From Pyropia yezoensis (taxonomy: Eukaryota > Rhodophyta > Bangiophyceae > Bangiales > Bangiaceae), in assembly GCA_009829735.1 (NCBI GenBank), contig CM020618.1, forward strand, positions 25,827,122 to 25,891,121: DNA of 64,000 bases, written 5' to 3'. The notes below the pieces were generated by a model that worked only from the letters and a program-made list of their open reading frames with translations, searched no databases and had not been told where the DNA came from. Shown in pieces: positions 40,286 to 52,106 of this stretch. The position numbers and the translations under genes were made by a program. The number at the start of each line of letters is the position of its first letter. Within the stretch, counting starts at the first letter, position 1.

Positions 40286-42504
40286 TTTCACCCCACGCCA
40301 CAGAGGCCGTGAGGGACGGTCGGGCGCAGCCCCGGTGACGCGGCCACCTGGATCTCGCGCATGGGTGTGTCCCCGCGATTGAATCTACCGAACCCCTTGC
40401 ACGACATTTCCACCCCTCCCCCCCCTCCCGTCGTCTTGACGCCTCCCCCTTCAACCCCCCCCCCGCCGGGGTCTGAAGGTGACAGCCCTTCCCCCATCAA
40501 TGACTCCATTCCTGTCGCTGTTACCCCGGGCATTCTCAGACATCTCTGAGATGCCCCGGGGAAGCGTCTGCAGGTGTAATATATATATGAGGGTCGAAAA
40601 GCCTCCGAGATGCAGAGGACCGTACATCCGCCACAGGTGGTAGAGTCACAGTCATGGGGGGACCGCACCTCCCCCGAGACGTGAAAAGACGCCCCCTGCG
40701 CCGGGCCCACCCCTGTTTGACCTCGCCAACCCCGGGTGTGACGGGTAGTGAGCCTTTCGGGGGTGCGCCGAGCGAGGGTGGGGGCCTTTGGGTGCTGTGC
40801 GAGGGGATGAGGTGGGGTGGGTGGCACTTCACCAAGGTGTGGTGTTTCGTTCCGGCAGCCGTTCTTCGCGGAACGGTTGACTCTCCACTATGCACTCTTT
40901 TCTAATCTTTTCTATTCTCACCTGCCCCACTCGGCCGCGAGAACGGGTGCTGGGTAACACGTGTACATTCTTCAACATCCCGTGGCCCAAAGGAAGAAAA
41001 AGACCTGACGCCACGCTCTTGAGCCAATGCGGTGACAGAATTGCCTCTCAGAACGATCGAATTGATGTTCGTCAGCCAATGAGGAGACGAGGGAGCCCGT
41101 GAAACCCAGGCTGCACAAGAAACGCCCCCTTAATTAGGCGTGGCACATGGCCGCTGCCCGCTTCCAGCTGGCCAGCCTGGCCGCTGAGCCTGCCGCCGCC
41201 GCGCGCCGCGGCAGGCGGCGCGGGCGCGCGCGCGCGCGGTCGCGCGCGCGACCGTTCGCAGCAGCGGCAGCAGCAGCAGTAGCAGCAGGGAGGAGCAGCA
41301 GCAGCAGCAGCGTCGTTGAAACGTGCAGCCAAAACACTTGGCGGCATGACCTTCTCATGCCGAAAATGAAATGTCATGCTGGTTGGCATGCAGGGAGTCA
41401 GTCATGTCAAGAACCTATCTTCCGGCATCAAGTTGGATCTGGTTCGATCGTGGTTTGAAAAGAGAGCCTCGCATGGAAGGGCTCTCGGTCTAAGAATATT
41501 GTATGGCCAATCAGTTATCAGAATTCCGGTCGTGCGAGAGGGGGCAACGGGCTGGGGCCGTTCTCAAAATAGGTGTGAGGTTGAGAGGCGTTCCAAGACG
41601 TGTGGCGAGTTTGTAGCATGAGCTTGTGGCGTCTCATGGCATGATTTGGTTGGCTGCTGCTTGCCACGTGCCTTGTCCCCGCGTCACAACCAGTGACGCA
41701 AACTGGGGGCCGCCTTCAAGGAAAAGGGGCCGAGCCATGTGGCGTGTGTGTCGCGGCGGCATGTGGCAGCCGTCCTCCCCTCAAGTGTGCTCCACACCGT
41801 GGAATTTCTATGTCAAAGGATCTCTTGTGGGAACCACTTGTTACTGACGGACCTAGATAGTCACCTCCCGCCGCCCCGTCACGGTCTAGCGCGGGGTTTT
41901 GAACCGTCGGCTCCCCCTTTTCCCACCGCTCACCGATAGCCGGGCCCCATCGTACGCTGTGTCCCTTCGTCTGCGTCGACAACGCCGGCCGAGGGTGCCT
42001 TTCGCGTGAAGCATCACCGGAGAACGGAGTTCCTGCAGTGGAGGGGGAGAGGCGCTCGGGTTGGGGGGTCGCACGTTCATTTTCCGAACGGACTGAGGGG
42101 GCGGGCATCTGTGCGGGTTCCAAGACTGAATCTCCAGCGGTCGGGGAGGGGGTCGCGCGCTGGGATGGGGGGAGGGGGGCGTGTCTCAGCATATGGGGGG
42201 GGGGCCGCTGTGGGGAGGCGAGGGCTGAGTAGTCTCGGTGGGGCGGGGCGCCACGGACGGGGGCAGGAGAGTGGAAAGCGCGGCCCGGGGTGTTCGGCGC
42301 CCACGCCGCGGCGGATCACGCCGCGGGTGCTCAACTAAAGAGCACTCGCCACCGTCGGCGTGGCGACTCAGCCAGTACATCTGTGAAGCTTTGGCGCTGC
42401 CTATGGACGGCTCCAGACAGGGACCGCTCGAAAGAGCTCTGCCTACCCACGTACATAGGTACATATCCGTTCCGGCACGTCGGGTAGACACTACGCGTTT
42501 GCAA
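40286..42504. other. gene-poor stretch; TATA-like site and CAG repeats
   Basis: An AATATATATATGAGG motif at about 40578-40592 looks like a core promoter, but no gene is recognisable after it. At 41220-41255 alternating GC dinucleotides (GCGCGCGCGCGG, mirrored) are followed by a broken CAG/GCA array to about 41312. No supported coding sequence. Confidence 0.35.
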
Positions 42505-42506
42505 TA

Positions 42507-42772
42507 TGGTACGTTGCACAAAAAAGATACATCGAGCATACTTTTCTCAAGCATCCGAGAACCTTCGGGCCACGGGCCTGCGCCAATCAGGTGCCTTCAC
42601 GGTATGACCCGGTGTAATGGGCCCAACAAGGGGCGCGGTGGATTCCATCCGGGAAACCGCAGCACGCGTGCTCATCAAGCGGGACAGCCAGAGGGGGGCA
42701 CGCTCGTTGGGTGGGCCGCGACACGGGGGGTGGGGCTGGTGCCGTGGTCGGCGTCGACGACGGTGGGGACGT

Positions 42773-42806
<34 letters not shown>

Positions 42807-42890
42807 AGCGGCGAGGACGACTACAGCGACGACGGCGACGACGGCGACGACGACGGCGACGGCAACGGTAGCGGCGGCGGCAGCGGCGGC

Positions 42891-42931
<41 letters not shown>

Positions 42932-44869
42932 CGGTCACGGCGGCAAGGACAGCGACGGCGACGAGGGCGGCGGCGGCGACGACGACGAGTTTGCGGGGCA
43001 GGGGAGGGAGAAGACGGTGGCGGCGATTGCGACGGCGACGGTACAGGTGGAGTCGGTTGCGACCGCGGGCGCGGTAGCCAAGGGGGTGGTGGCCGTCGCC
43101 CCGCCAGTGCCGTTGCCCGCGGTGGCGGCCACCCCGCCTTCCGTGGTGCCTGTAAAGCAAGCCGCAGCGGCCGACGCGGCGTCGGTCGTGACCGCGGCGG
43201 TGGCGATGGCGACGGCGGCCTCCGCGGCGGCCGCCGACGCGGCCGTGACGGCGGGCAGGCCACAGGCGGCTGTGGCGACGTGTTTTGGGGGGGATAGTGG
43301 CGGCGAAAGTGTTCAGCGGGGGGGGGAGTGGGCGGCAGGCGGTCGCGAGGACGGTTTGGTGTGGTGGGGGCAGGCCACATGCGACTGTGGCTACGTTTTT
43401 TACGGGGGGGGCAATGGTGGCGCAGGTGTCTGGGGGAGTGGGGGGGAGGGGGGCAGGTGGCCGCGGGGACGGTATCAGGGGGAGGGCGGGGGGACGATGG
43501 TGGCGCTTCGTGAGGGGGGGGCCAGTCGGTGGGGACTGCGAGGTCGGTTTTTGGGCTGAGGGGTGTGGTGGCGGCAGCCGCGCTTGGGCCGCAGGGAGAG
43601 CGTTCTAAGGGGCGGTGGCGTCCGTTTTTGGCGGGGGGTGGGGAGGGGACGTTGATTGCTTCGTTGAGGGAAATCCGGTCACGCAATTCTGGGCGCGGGC
43701 ATCTGCGGCGATGGCGAGAGAATTGATAGCTGGATGAGGGTACGGGGCTCGCGTTCGTCTGCGTGAGGGGAAGACGGGCGGGGTAGAGTCATTGTTACAC
43801 CTGGAGTGGAGTGGGCGGCGGCGGCTGTAGTGGCGGTGGTGCTTGCGCCACCAGCGCCGGTGCCCGCGCATGCGCAGGCATTTTTTTTTCTGTTGCGGGC
43901 GCAGGGGGTCGGGCGCAGCGGCACCGATGGGCAGTAGGGATATGCGCGGCGGGGCGGGGTACTTCTGGTGCAGCGGGAGGGGGGAGAATCTGGCGTTGGA
44001 ATGGCGCAACGTATTGTGGGGACCGACTTTGAGGGGCCCTTGGGAGGGGCGGGGGCGGTCAGCCCGACAAGCTAAAAAGCACCAAGGCTTTTCGTGCACT
44101 TTCGCCTCTTCTCACATGAACCATGCCCCCCCCCCCCACGCCCCTCATGCGCGCGACGTCTTCCCCCTTACTCCCTGGGGCCGCGCACTGTTAGCGCCTA
44201 CGCGCCCATCTGGGCACACCCTCCCGCACCGCGCTCCGTTCGCCGAAGGTGGACCCGCCCAAGTCCCCGCATAAGGGACCGCCGCGGAGGGTAGAGGGCT
44301 GGGGGGGTTTGTCTCCCCGAGGTGCTTGGAACAGGAGAGGGGAACAGGAGAGGCAGGGGGGGGGGAGACCGCCTCATGAGGAGGTGTGCGGGGCACCTGC
44401 CGATCGTGCCCGAAAGGGCATGGTACACATGTGTACCAGGCTTCTTCGTGGACCAATCAAACGAGCCCATGACATGGAACATTTACCCCACGAACGTCCC
44501 TCTCAAGAACGGGGACTCGGGCACGGAAAAATGTTCTCAAAACGATGGCCTCCTGGTGCACCCCGGCTCCTCCCCAAAATCGACCACCCCTCTTCCATGC
44601 CTCAGTTAGGACATGGGCCCGGTCCGACCCCCGAGACGAGCAAAACAATCCGAAAAGGCAGTCCCCATTTCAGGGTCGCAAGCAACCGGTCCACCCAGGG
44701 TGTCCCTGAGAGCGGTGCACCAGCCAGGAGACCCAGGAACCTCATGAGTTCGCATGGACCTCTGTGATCCTTCTGTCAGCATAGCGGCCGTGGACCTCGT
44801 CACAGCCGGTGTCCTGCCCGGGCCCGAGCGGAGAAGAACATCGATGTATCTTTTTTGTGCAACGTACCA
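42507..44869. mobile_element. TIR element flanked by TA, 2,363 bp
   Basis: The left end TGGTACGTTGCACAAAAAAG continues to a 29-base arm (42507-42535) that is perfectly repeated in reverse complement at 44841-44869. TA lies outside both ends (42505-42506 and 44870-44871). The interior has a GAC/GGC-repeat core (about 42760-42990) and G-rich sequence. A 282-codon open frame (42711-43559) begins with GTG and has no usable ATG, so I do not annotate it. No transposase seen. Perfect arms suggest a fairly recent insertion. Confidence 0.8.
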
Positions 44870-44871
44870 TA

Positions 44872-46634
44872 GTAAGTTGGAAGAAAATTTACTAACGACT
44901 GCGCCCCAAACTCAGGTGTCTTGGACTGCCAGAGCCCGTGGGGCGCCGAGTTTGCCACGCCACAAACTCACGCCACAGGCTCGCAACCGTGTCTTGGAAC
45001 ACCTCTGACACAAGGTCTCCCCCCCATCGGGCGTGGGAACCCAACATGCCTCCCGCACCCGGCGGCGCCCACGGCCCCTCCCAAAAACGCGACCACCCAT
45101 CTGGGCTGTCGACACGGTGTACAAAAGTGAGCATCTGAAAGTGTCGTACGTGGGCCACTCTCATGCTTGGGCAAATTAGAAACGACCCTGTGGTTTTCCT
45201 GGGCATGACCCTTGTTCGCAGTTCGGCACGAAGTTCGGGTTCATTCGGGCTGCGGACTTTTCCGACGGTAGCAGCAAGGAGCAGCAGCAGCAGCAGCAGT
45301 ATATAATATAATAGCAGTCAGCCGCCGCAGGAGCAGCGAGACGATCCGCGGGGCCGACGAGGGGGGCCAGGACGGAGCCGCGCGGCGGTCTGGTCCCACT
45401 CCTCCCCTTTCCACCTCTCACCCCCAAAAGCCCACAACGACGGCAACGAGACGTGGGGAAATCTCTGAAAGCACCACGGATCTCGAGGCCGCTGTGCAAC
45501 CGTTGACGTTGTCAATGGCACCGCAGCCACCTCTTGTCCTTGCAGCAGCCGCTGCCGCCGCCCCAAGCGTTCCGGGGTCAAAACGCGCTTGCGGTGGATC
45601 CCGCAACTACGGGCACTGCGCTGGCGGGATATTTTTTCCTTTGCGCCTCTGTCGGGGGGCGATGGGTCCGAGTTGGGCACCCGGCGGGGGAGCAACAAGC
45701 GCAGAGAGACTGTCCCGAGAGGGTGGTGGGGTCTGGCCGTGAGACGCCGCTGGGCGGGTGGCCCGACGGCGCGCCGCTTTGGTTCCTTTTCCTACCCAGC
45801 CCCTCTGTTGCATCGACTGGCGATCATCGCATGATGCTGTTGGTGTTGCCATCATGGCGACTCTGGAGTGATCGGCGCCGCAGAGGCTGCTTGGGATTGG
45901 AGGAGAGACGAAGAGGTCGGGCGGAGGAATGTTTGGGGGGGGGGGGCGGTCGAGGGATGGAAGGGGGGGGAGTGGGGGGGTCAACAGCGGGTGGACGGCC
46001 ACTCGCGCCAGTGTCCCTCATGCAGGAGGAGGCGGAGTGCGATGAAGGGGCGTTGCACCGCTCCACTCGAGGGAGGCGGAGAGACCACAGGCTGTGGTGG
46101 GGAAAAGGGGCGTGCGGGGGTGGTCAAGAGAGTCATGCGATGTGACCTCGAGAGAGGCGTGCCGGGGTCGACGCCGCGCGGGGGGAGGCTTGTCGCCCCC
46201 TCTCCCTCGCCTACGCTTGACACTTCGTCCAACCGACTCACCTGCGGGTCCGGCGCCCACCGGCACGGTGCTAACAGGATCGACGGCCGTTTGCATGTGC
46301 GCTCCATCGGGGCGGTTTGGAGAAAGCAGATTCATGCCAAGCGGGAAGAGCACCTCTATCGGTGCGTCAATCGCCATATATTTGGCGCCAGGCATATCTA
46401 TCGGACAAGCAAACTGCCAAATTTCAACCCCATTCGGCATCTGCATAGCCATTCTTGCGCGATAGGGCGATGGAAATGGTTGCCGCCATTTCTATCTGCA
46501 TATCGTCTGGCCAATGAGCGAAGGCCATATCGTCTGGCCAATGAGCGAAGGCCACTTGGGCACTGTTTACCACAGGTGTAAAGCACTCGGCACTTGACAG
46601 AGCCTCCGTACACTGGCATTCCTGGGGCTTGCTG
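44872..46634. other. no supported gene; short tandem duplication
   Basis: A CAG-type array at about 45276-45300 runs into TATATAATATAATAG. A 27-base unit (CATATCGTCTGGCCAATGAG...) is exactly duplicated in tandem at 46499-46552. Open frames lack domains. Confidence 0.4.
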
Positions 46635-46636
46635 TA

Positions 46637-47261
46637 TGGCCGATTTCCAAAGAATGATCAGTTCCGTAAGGGGGTTCACAGCAGGATCTCCCATAACAGT
46701 CGCCAAGTGCGCACGCATTCTGGGCCACAAGAATTCTCCGGCGGTGCCCGCGGCCTTGGCCGAACCACTTCCAACACCGCAAATCTTTGTCGCATCCGTG
46801 TGATGCCTTGATGTGAGACCGGCCGAATTATCTCCCGTCTGCACAGACCGACCCAGTCTTGCAGAGGACTCCTGTCCGGGGCTCACAGCATCGGTCCGAG
46901 GCCAGGTGCCGCGAAATGAGGCCGATTCTAGGGCGCTGATTGGCCAGTGCAAAGTAGCCTGCAGTTGCACGGACGGGTTCGCAGCAGGTACGGGCTGTTG
47001 TGACGTGCTCACAGGAGGCCACGACAGAGTACTGTGCCAGTTAATTTCCCGTTGTGGGGGGGATCCGTCACTCGAGCACAGCCCTGGAAAGTCGATCGGT
47101 CAGACGAGGAGCGCCGAATCGGATGAGACGTATGCGATACCTGCTGCCGCGATTTAGCGGCAGCCAATGGGAAGGGGGGAAACATCGGTACTTCGGTAGA
47201 ATGCTGCTGTGACCTGCTGTGAACCCCCTTATGAATCTCATTATTCTTCAGAAATCGCCCA
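46637..47261. mobile_element. small TIR element flanked by TA, about 625 bp
   Basis: The left arm TGGCCGATTTCC..., ending GGGGGTTCACAGCAGG (to 46685), is matched in reverse complement at 47213-47261 with 8 mismatches over about 50 bases. TA flanks both ends. The interior is non-coding. The end TA-TGG resembles those at 42507 and 58373. Confidence 0.6.
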
Positions 47262-47263
47262 TA

Positions 47264-48267
47264 TTGTGTTGTCCTTGCACCACGGCGGCCCGCCGCGCTG
47301 CGCGCCGGGTCCCCCATAGCGGCTAAAAGCCCCACTACCGCACGGAAACTGACTCGTCTCTCAACCGTCACGTCAGGGCTCGCCCGCTTGTTTCGCTTCC
47401 CATGGCTCAAGTTGTCTTCTTTTCTTCGCGAGCGGGAGGGGAGGAACAAATACCCCCAGGAAGTGCCAGCGCGAAAGGAGGAGAGGGGGTGCGCCTCGTA
47501 CAGACCGTCCGCACAATCGTGTAGGCGGGCTCGGGTGGAACGCGAAGCGCGAATCGTGCAACGGGGGGGAGTCCAGTGCATGCACGAACGCAAATTTTTC
47601 TCGACATGCTCCCGAAGACAAAAGACGATAATCAAGAAAAACGCCCCTCACACACACCACGACAAGGTCATTCTCATGCTCCTTACAAAAATATGGGATC
47701 TCGCCGGTGCTTCCTCTTCAGGCGGGGGGCTGTAATGGGGCAGACGTATTTACAGGGCATGAACGCAATAACCAGCGCAGCCCTGCTCATCACCTGTCAA
47801 AATAGTCTTGCTTTTTGGGGAAATTCTCGAGCAAGAACCTGCATAGAACTTGCATTGACCCCCCCTCAAGGCATCCTAGACACCGCTTTCCACTTCGTTT
47901 TTGCTTACTGCCTATACCACCTCGGGTGATTGGTGGTCGCCACCTCCCTTGGTATGACCGGAAGCGCACGGGGCAGGAGAGCACTCTAGATGCGCAAAGA
48001 GGCGACCGACCATCGCTACGCTTGGGCGCAATGTTTATACCAACGCGTTTGAAAACCGCTCGCACTGGTGAAGCAAACACCTGCGCGACGACAGCTTTCG
48101 AGGTTCTGCGCGGAGAGGACTCTCCGCCTTGCTCGACATCTACAACGTGAGTTCTGACTAATGGAACGCTCCATCCAGCAAACAGCAGAGCCACCGCTGT
48201 TGTTATTGGATGACAGAACACTGACAGCGGCCGTCGTGTCGGTCATCCTGCGGGAGATTCTTTAGCC
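47264..48267. other. no gene or repeat recognised
   Basis: Short overlapping frames only. Base composition is less GC-biased than the neighbourhood, as in the other transposon-derived stretches. Confidence 0.35.
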
Positions 48268-48934
48268 TCAGCCCATCCCCTCGATTAGAAAAGCAAAGTC
48301 TTGCTCGAGCTGTTCATTTTCGTGCTCGAGCAGGGCAAGAATTTGCCCAACGACGTGGAGGTCTTGGACGCTACGATGTGGTATGGCTGTACCTCCTCTG
48401 TTTTCCCTCCCCTTCCTCTTATGACCCCCTTCTGTGGACTTTCTGTGCCCAGTGATTGAGGAGCGTGGCTGGAAGACCACCAAGGTTGGGTCGATCTGCT
48501 CAGCCATGGCGATGTCCGGGATGTCCTGGATGATCGACTGGAAGGACTTCTTGTAGCTCGCGACGTCTTTCATCTGCTTCCACTTGTGCAGCACATCGCG
48601 TGCAGCCTGTACTTTGTTCAAAGGGTTGAAGCGCCGCTTGAGCGCTTCGCGAAGCGTCGGCCAGTTCGTCACTTCGGACTTTTCGGCACACGTCTGCCAC
48701 CAGGTGAACGCCTCGCCTTGGAGGTACGAGGTTGCCACAAACAGTGCCTCTGCCGCAGTAGCCTTTCCGACGTAGGTGTCCATGTGGGAAGCCCAGGCGT
48801 CGATCGCGCTAGCTACGGCCAGAGAAAGAGGCCGGCTTGCTCAGCTTGGGCATCTCGAAGCGAGGCCGGCTTGCGGCCAACTCGCCGCGAAGCTGCTCCG
48901 TTTCCTGGCCAAGCCAGTTGACGAACGAGGTCAT
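48268..48934 (-). pseudogene. Ty3/gypsy gag fragment, frameshifted
   Basis: From ATG 48932-48934 the frame reads MTSFVNWLGQETEQLRGELA and RFEMPKLSKPASFSG, then slips near 48820-48835. It continues IDAWASHMDTYVGKATAAEA, SYLQGEAFTWWQTCAEKSE and ALKRRFNPLNKVQAARDVLH, the hallmarks of the retrotransposon gag domain (SYL.G.A..WW, F....A...L..). It ends at 48268 after a coiled-coil-like stretch (ALLEHENEQLEQDFAF). No zinc knuckle or polymerase follows. Confidence 0.75.
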
Positions 48935-49054
48935 TCTGGCTCACGCGTCGGCACTAATGGATGCGGGCGTACCGTCCCCGCTAGTGCTGTTAAACGCCAT
49001 CGTTGAGAACTACGCAATAGCAATGTTTCATGAAGACTACTTACAACAGTAAGG

Positions 49055-49642
49055 CTACTTCTTCCGAATAACTCGCAGGTGATCCTTGCTACGAGTGTGG
49101 CGCTCGTGCGCGGTGGTTTCAAGGACACGGTCACAGTCGAGGTCCTTGGGAAGCTTGGGCGGTTTGGCGTCGCGGCGGTCCCGGCGCGACAAGCGATGGT
49201 CACGCCAGGTAGACTCGCCGTAGCACGTCTGGTCACTCCACTTGCACAAGAAGCGCGTCTTGTTCATCCGCCCGTGCGCATTGCGGTACTCTTGGCGGGC
49301 TGCCCGACGCTCGACCGTCCGCGCCGTGTGTGGACGGCTACGCGCCACATGTCGCGGCGGCGGAGGCGGCACGCGCGGCGCCGGCGGAAGGAGAAGGCGC
49401 CGACCGTGACGGTCGCGAGGGGGAAGCGCCGCCGGTAAGACGTTCGTCGGGGTAGTCGAGGATGACGCGCGAGAGGTAGCCGAAGACGACGCGCCAGAGG
49501 TGTTTGAGGAAGGCGGCAGCGACGGGTACCCCGAAGAAGGCGCCGCTGATGAGGTAGTCTGGTTGGGAGGCACTGTAAAAAGAGTGCAAGAGCAAGAACG
49601 GGGTGTGTACAAAAGTCCAAAGGCTATGTCAGACCCTCGCAC
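49055..49642 (-). pseudogene. Pro/Arg-rich retroelement fragment ending in a chromodomain-like piece
   Basis: A 195-codon open frame without an early ATG. The first part is Ser/Pro/Arg low complexity. The end (MNKTRFLCKWSDQTCYGEST, then DRRDAKPPKLPKDLDCDRVL) resembles the core of a chromodomain (..LCKW.....STW). It ends 120 bases upstream, on the same strand, of the gag fragment, an unusual order if both came from one element. The chromodomain reading is weak. Confidence 0.35.
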
Positions 49643-50463
49643 TCACTCCTTGTGCCCCCGTGGAGAACTGGCAGCGTCCCGGGTGAAGTGCCGCTGGGTG
49701 CGTGGGAGTCTGCATGGAGACGCGCTGACCGAGCTCACTGTGCGCTCGTGTAAACACGAAAGTGGCGGACCGGGTCAGAAACCACAGTCCGGCCACTCGG
49801 GACCCCGCGGAGGACTGACCCGATCCAAATAAGGAGCACGAAGCTCCCGGACCGGGAAAGCCTGCACAGAGTCGCCGCGCAGAGGAGCTCGACCAAAGAC
49901 CGAGGTCTCTCAGTCGCCACCCGCCCCGCGTGCGCCGCAGTGCACCCCGTTGGAGCGGAACCGACGCCCCCCACCTGTAGCGCAGGGCAGACTGGGGTGA
50001 CGGGACAGAGGGGCCGTGAGGGAAGGCCCCACCCCGAATGGCACTGCTGCCCGGTGGGATAGGGCGAACCCCGAACACGGTGGGGCCCCGCGACAGACCC
50101 GGGGGGAGGCCGGCGAGCCCGAAGGCTGCCTTACGACGCAAAAGCGCTCGGCGTCAGCGGCGCACGCACGCACGCACGCTCGCAGGGCAGAAGACTACCT
50201 GAAGCTACCAAATGCAGGGTCAGTCGGCGGGCAGGCACGCGCACACTCGCACACACACGCACGCCCCGACATCGCGCCCACTCCATACAGCACACGCTAG
50301 GGGCGACGGTCGCGTACTCTTGGAGGAGCGGTGGAGGGTCCGGGGCAGAACAAGAGCGTCGAGGGTGTGGGGGTGTGCAGTGGGGGTGAGCTGGACGACG
50401 GTGGGCAGGTGGTCGAAGGTAAAGTGATCTTTGCTTGCGGTCTCGGGTTCGATGGTCTGGATG
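49643..50463. other. no supported gene
   Basis: GC-rich, with a short ACGCACGCACGC run (50162-50180) and CACACGC words near 50240. No domain-bearing frame. Confidence 0.35.
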
Positions 50464-50685
50464 GCAGCCTCGGATGGAGGCCCCGAATGGAGGCCCCAAA
50501 TGGAGGCCCCGGATGGAGGCCCCGGATGGACACCTCGGATGGAAGCCCCGGATGAAGGCCCCGGATGGAGGCCCCGGACGGAGGCCTCGGGTGGAGGCCC
50601 CGGATGGAGGCCCCAAATGGAGGCCCCGGATGGAGGCCCCGGATGGAGGCCTCGGATGGAGGCCTCGGATGGAGGCCTCTACGTT
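50464..50685 (+). repeat. 13-bp minisatellite
   Basis: About 17 copies of a 13-base unit, GGAGGCCCCGGAT and variants (GGAGGCCTCGGAT, GGAGGCCCCAAAT), in tandem. Because 13 is not a multiple of three, all frames cycle through the same repeating peptide. Confidence 0.85.
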
Positions 50686-50975
50686 CGGTGTCACGCCGCC
50701 TCGGTGTCGGCCGCATGGACAGGCCGCCTTTCTACGTTGCTGTGTCCGCGTACAGTGTTGGCCTCAACGAAGAGCCGCCAGCGTCATGACGCATTGTCAT
50801 TACAAGGACACATGGAGTTGAACCTTGGCTGTTTTTGATCAGAAGAGGGTGCCGAAAATCGCTCGGCCATGGGCAAATCTTGACATCCGTAGTTGTCGGC
50901 TGAGATGTAATCCGCCGGTCCGTGGGTATATCTAAGAGAGTCAGGAGGAATTGCTCCATATGAATTTAGTCCTCA

Positions 50976-51537
50976 CGCTCCCTCCCCGTCGTCGTCGCCA
51001 CCCCCCCACGTGGTCGTCGCCCCCCCCCCACGTAGTCGTCGCTCCCCGCCCCGTCGTTGTCGCTCCCCCCCCCGTCGTTGTCGCTCGCCCCCCCCGTCGT
51101 TGTCGCTCCCCCCCCGTCGTCGTCGCCCCCCCCCCACGTGGTCGTCGCCCCCCCCCCACGTAGTCGTCGCTCCCCGCCCCGTCGTTGTCGCTCCCCCCCC
51201 CGTCGTTGTCGCTCCCCCCCCCCGTCGTTGCCGCTCCCCACCCGTCGTCGTCGCCCCCCCCCCACGTCGTCGTCACCCCCCCCCCAAGTGGTCTTCGCTC
51301 CCCCCTCCGTCATTGTTGCTCCCCTCTTCGTCCTTGTTGTGCTCCCCCCCGTAGTTTTCGCGCTGCCCCCCGTCGTTATCGCCCTCTTTCCCGTTGTCGT
51401 CTCCCTCACCGCCGTCGTCATCGCCCTTCGCTCGTCGTCGTCGTCTCCCCCCCAGTCGTTTCCCCCCCCCCCCGTCGTCGTCGTCCCCCCCCCCTCGTTG
51501 TCCCCCCTTTTCTTCGTCGTCCCCCCCACTCGTCGGC
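50976..51537 (+). repeat. C-run/CGTCGT minisatellite
   Basis: Imperfect units of about 18-22 bases such as GTCGTCGCCCCCCCCCCACG repeat from 50976 to about 51537. They end exactly where homology to the family-1 LTR leader starts. The array is strongly strand-asymmetric (C and T on the plus strand). Confidence 0.85.
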
Positions 51538-51612
51538 AGCATCCCTGGCCCTGACTCGGCGTAGACTCAGGCTGGCCACCAAGGGACACCAGGTGCCAGA
51601 ACACGCTCGCCG

Positions 51613-52106
51613 TGTGGGGATGGCGGGCGGCCGTGGCCTGTGCCCGGCACTGGGATGCGGTGGCCTACGCTACCCACACGTGAGAGAGGGACTTCTGATG
51701 GGTTTTTGCATATTTGTGATAGGCTTGATTTGAGAGAGTTCGAGTGTGAGGTTTGTGAGGGAGAACTGAAATAGTAGTGATAGTGGCCCCCGACCTGAAG
51801 AGGTTAGACTCGGGTCGGGGCCACTCGGGGGTAGGAGGGGGCTACCTGGCCAACGTGCCGAGGCTCCCCCAGATGCACGTTAAGCGGGACAGCGAGGCGC
51901 CCTTGGCCCGCGCCCTCAGGGAAAAAGACAACTGCAATCTTGCTTTCCTCTTCCCCGTGTGCACTATCGTGCGTATCTTTTGGCTCTGCCGACAGGCACG
52001 TGAGGCAACAGGCATACCACTCTCGTAGCTCCCCTTTCTGTATTACCTGTCCCTTTCCCCCGAGGGATAATGACACGCGTCTGAGAGGATCGAGTTTTGC
52101 ACCACA
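51613..52106 (-). mobile_element. second copy of the family-1 LTR plus leader
   Basis: This 494-bp sequence from TGTGGGGATGG to TTGCACCACA is nearly the same as the LTR at 2560-3052, in the same orientation. The match continues through the leader with the TGGCACCTGGTG primer site down to about 51540, where a minisatellite replaces the gag-like gene. It is a 5' LTR with leader whose body was lost. Confidence 0.8.

Noticed and set aside
42711-43559. 282-codon Asp/Gly-rich ORF in the TIR element
   Set aside because: Starts with GTG, has no usable ATG before its last third, and is built from a GAC/GGC repeat.
50464-51537. CRISPR array
   Set aside because: The tandem units are adjacent without unique spacers and lie in eukaryotic DNA; these are minisatellites.
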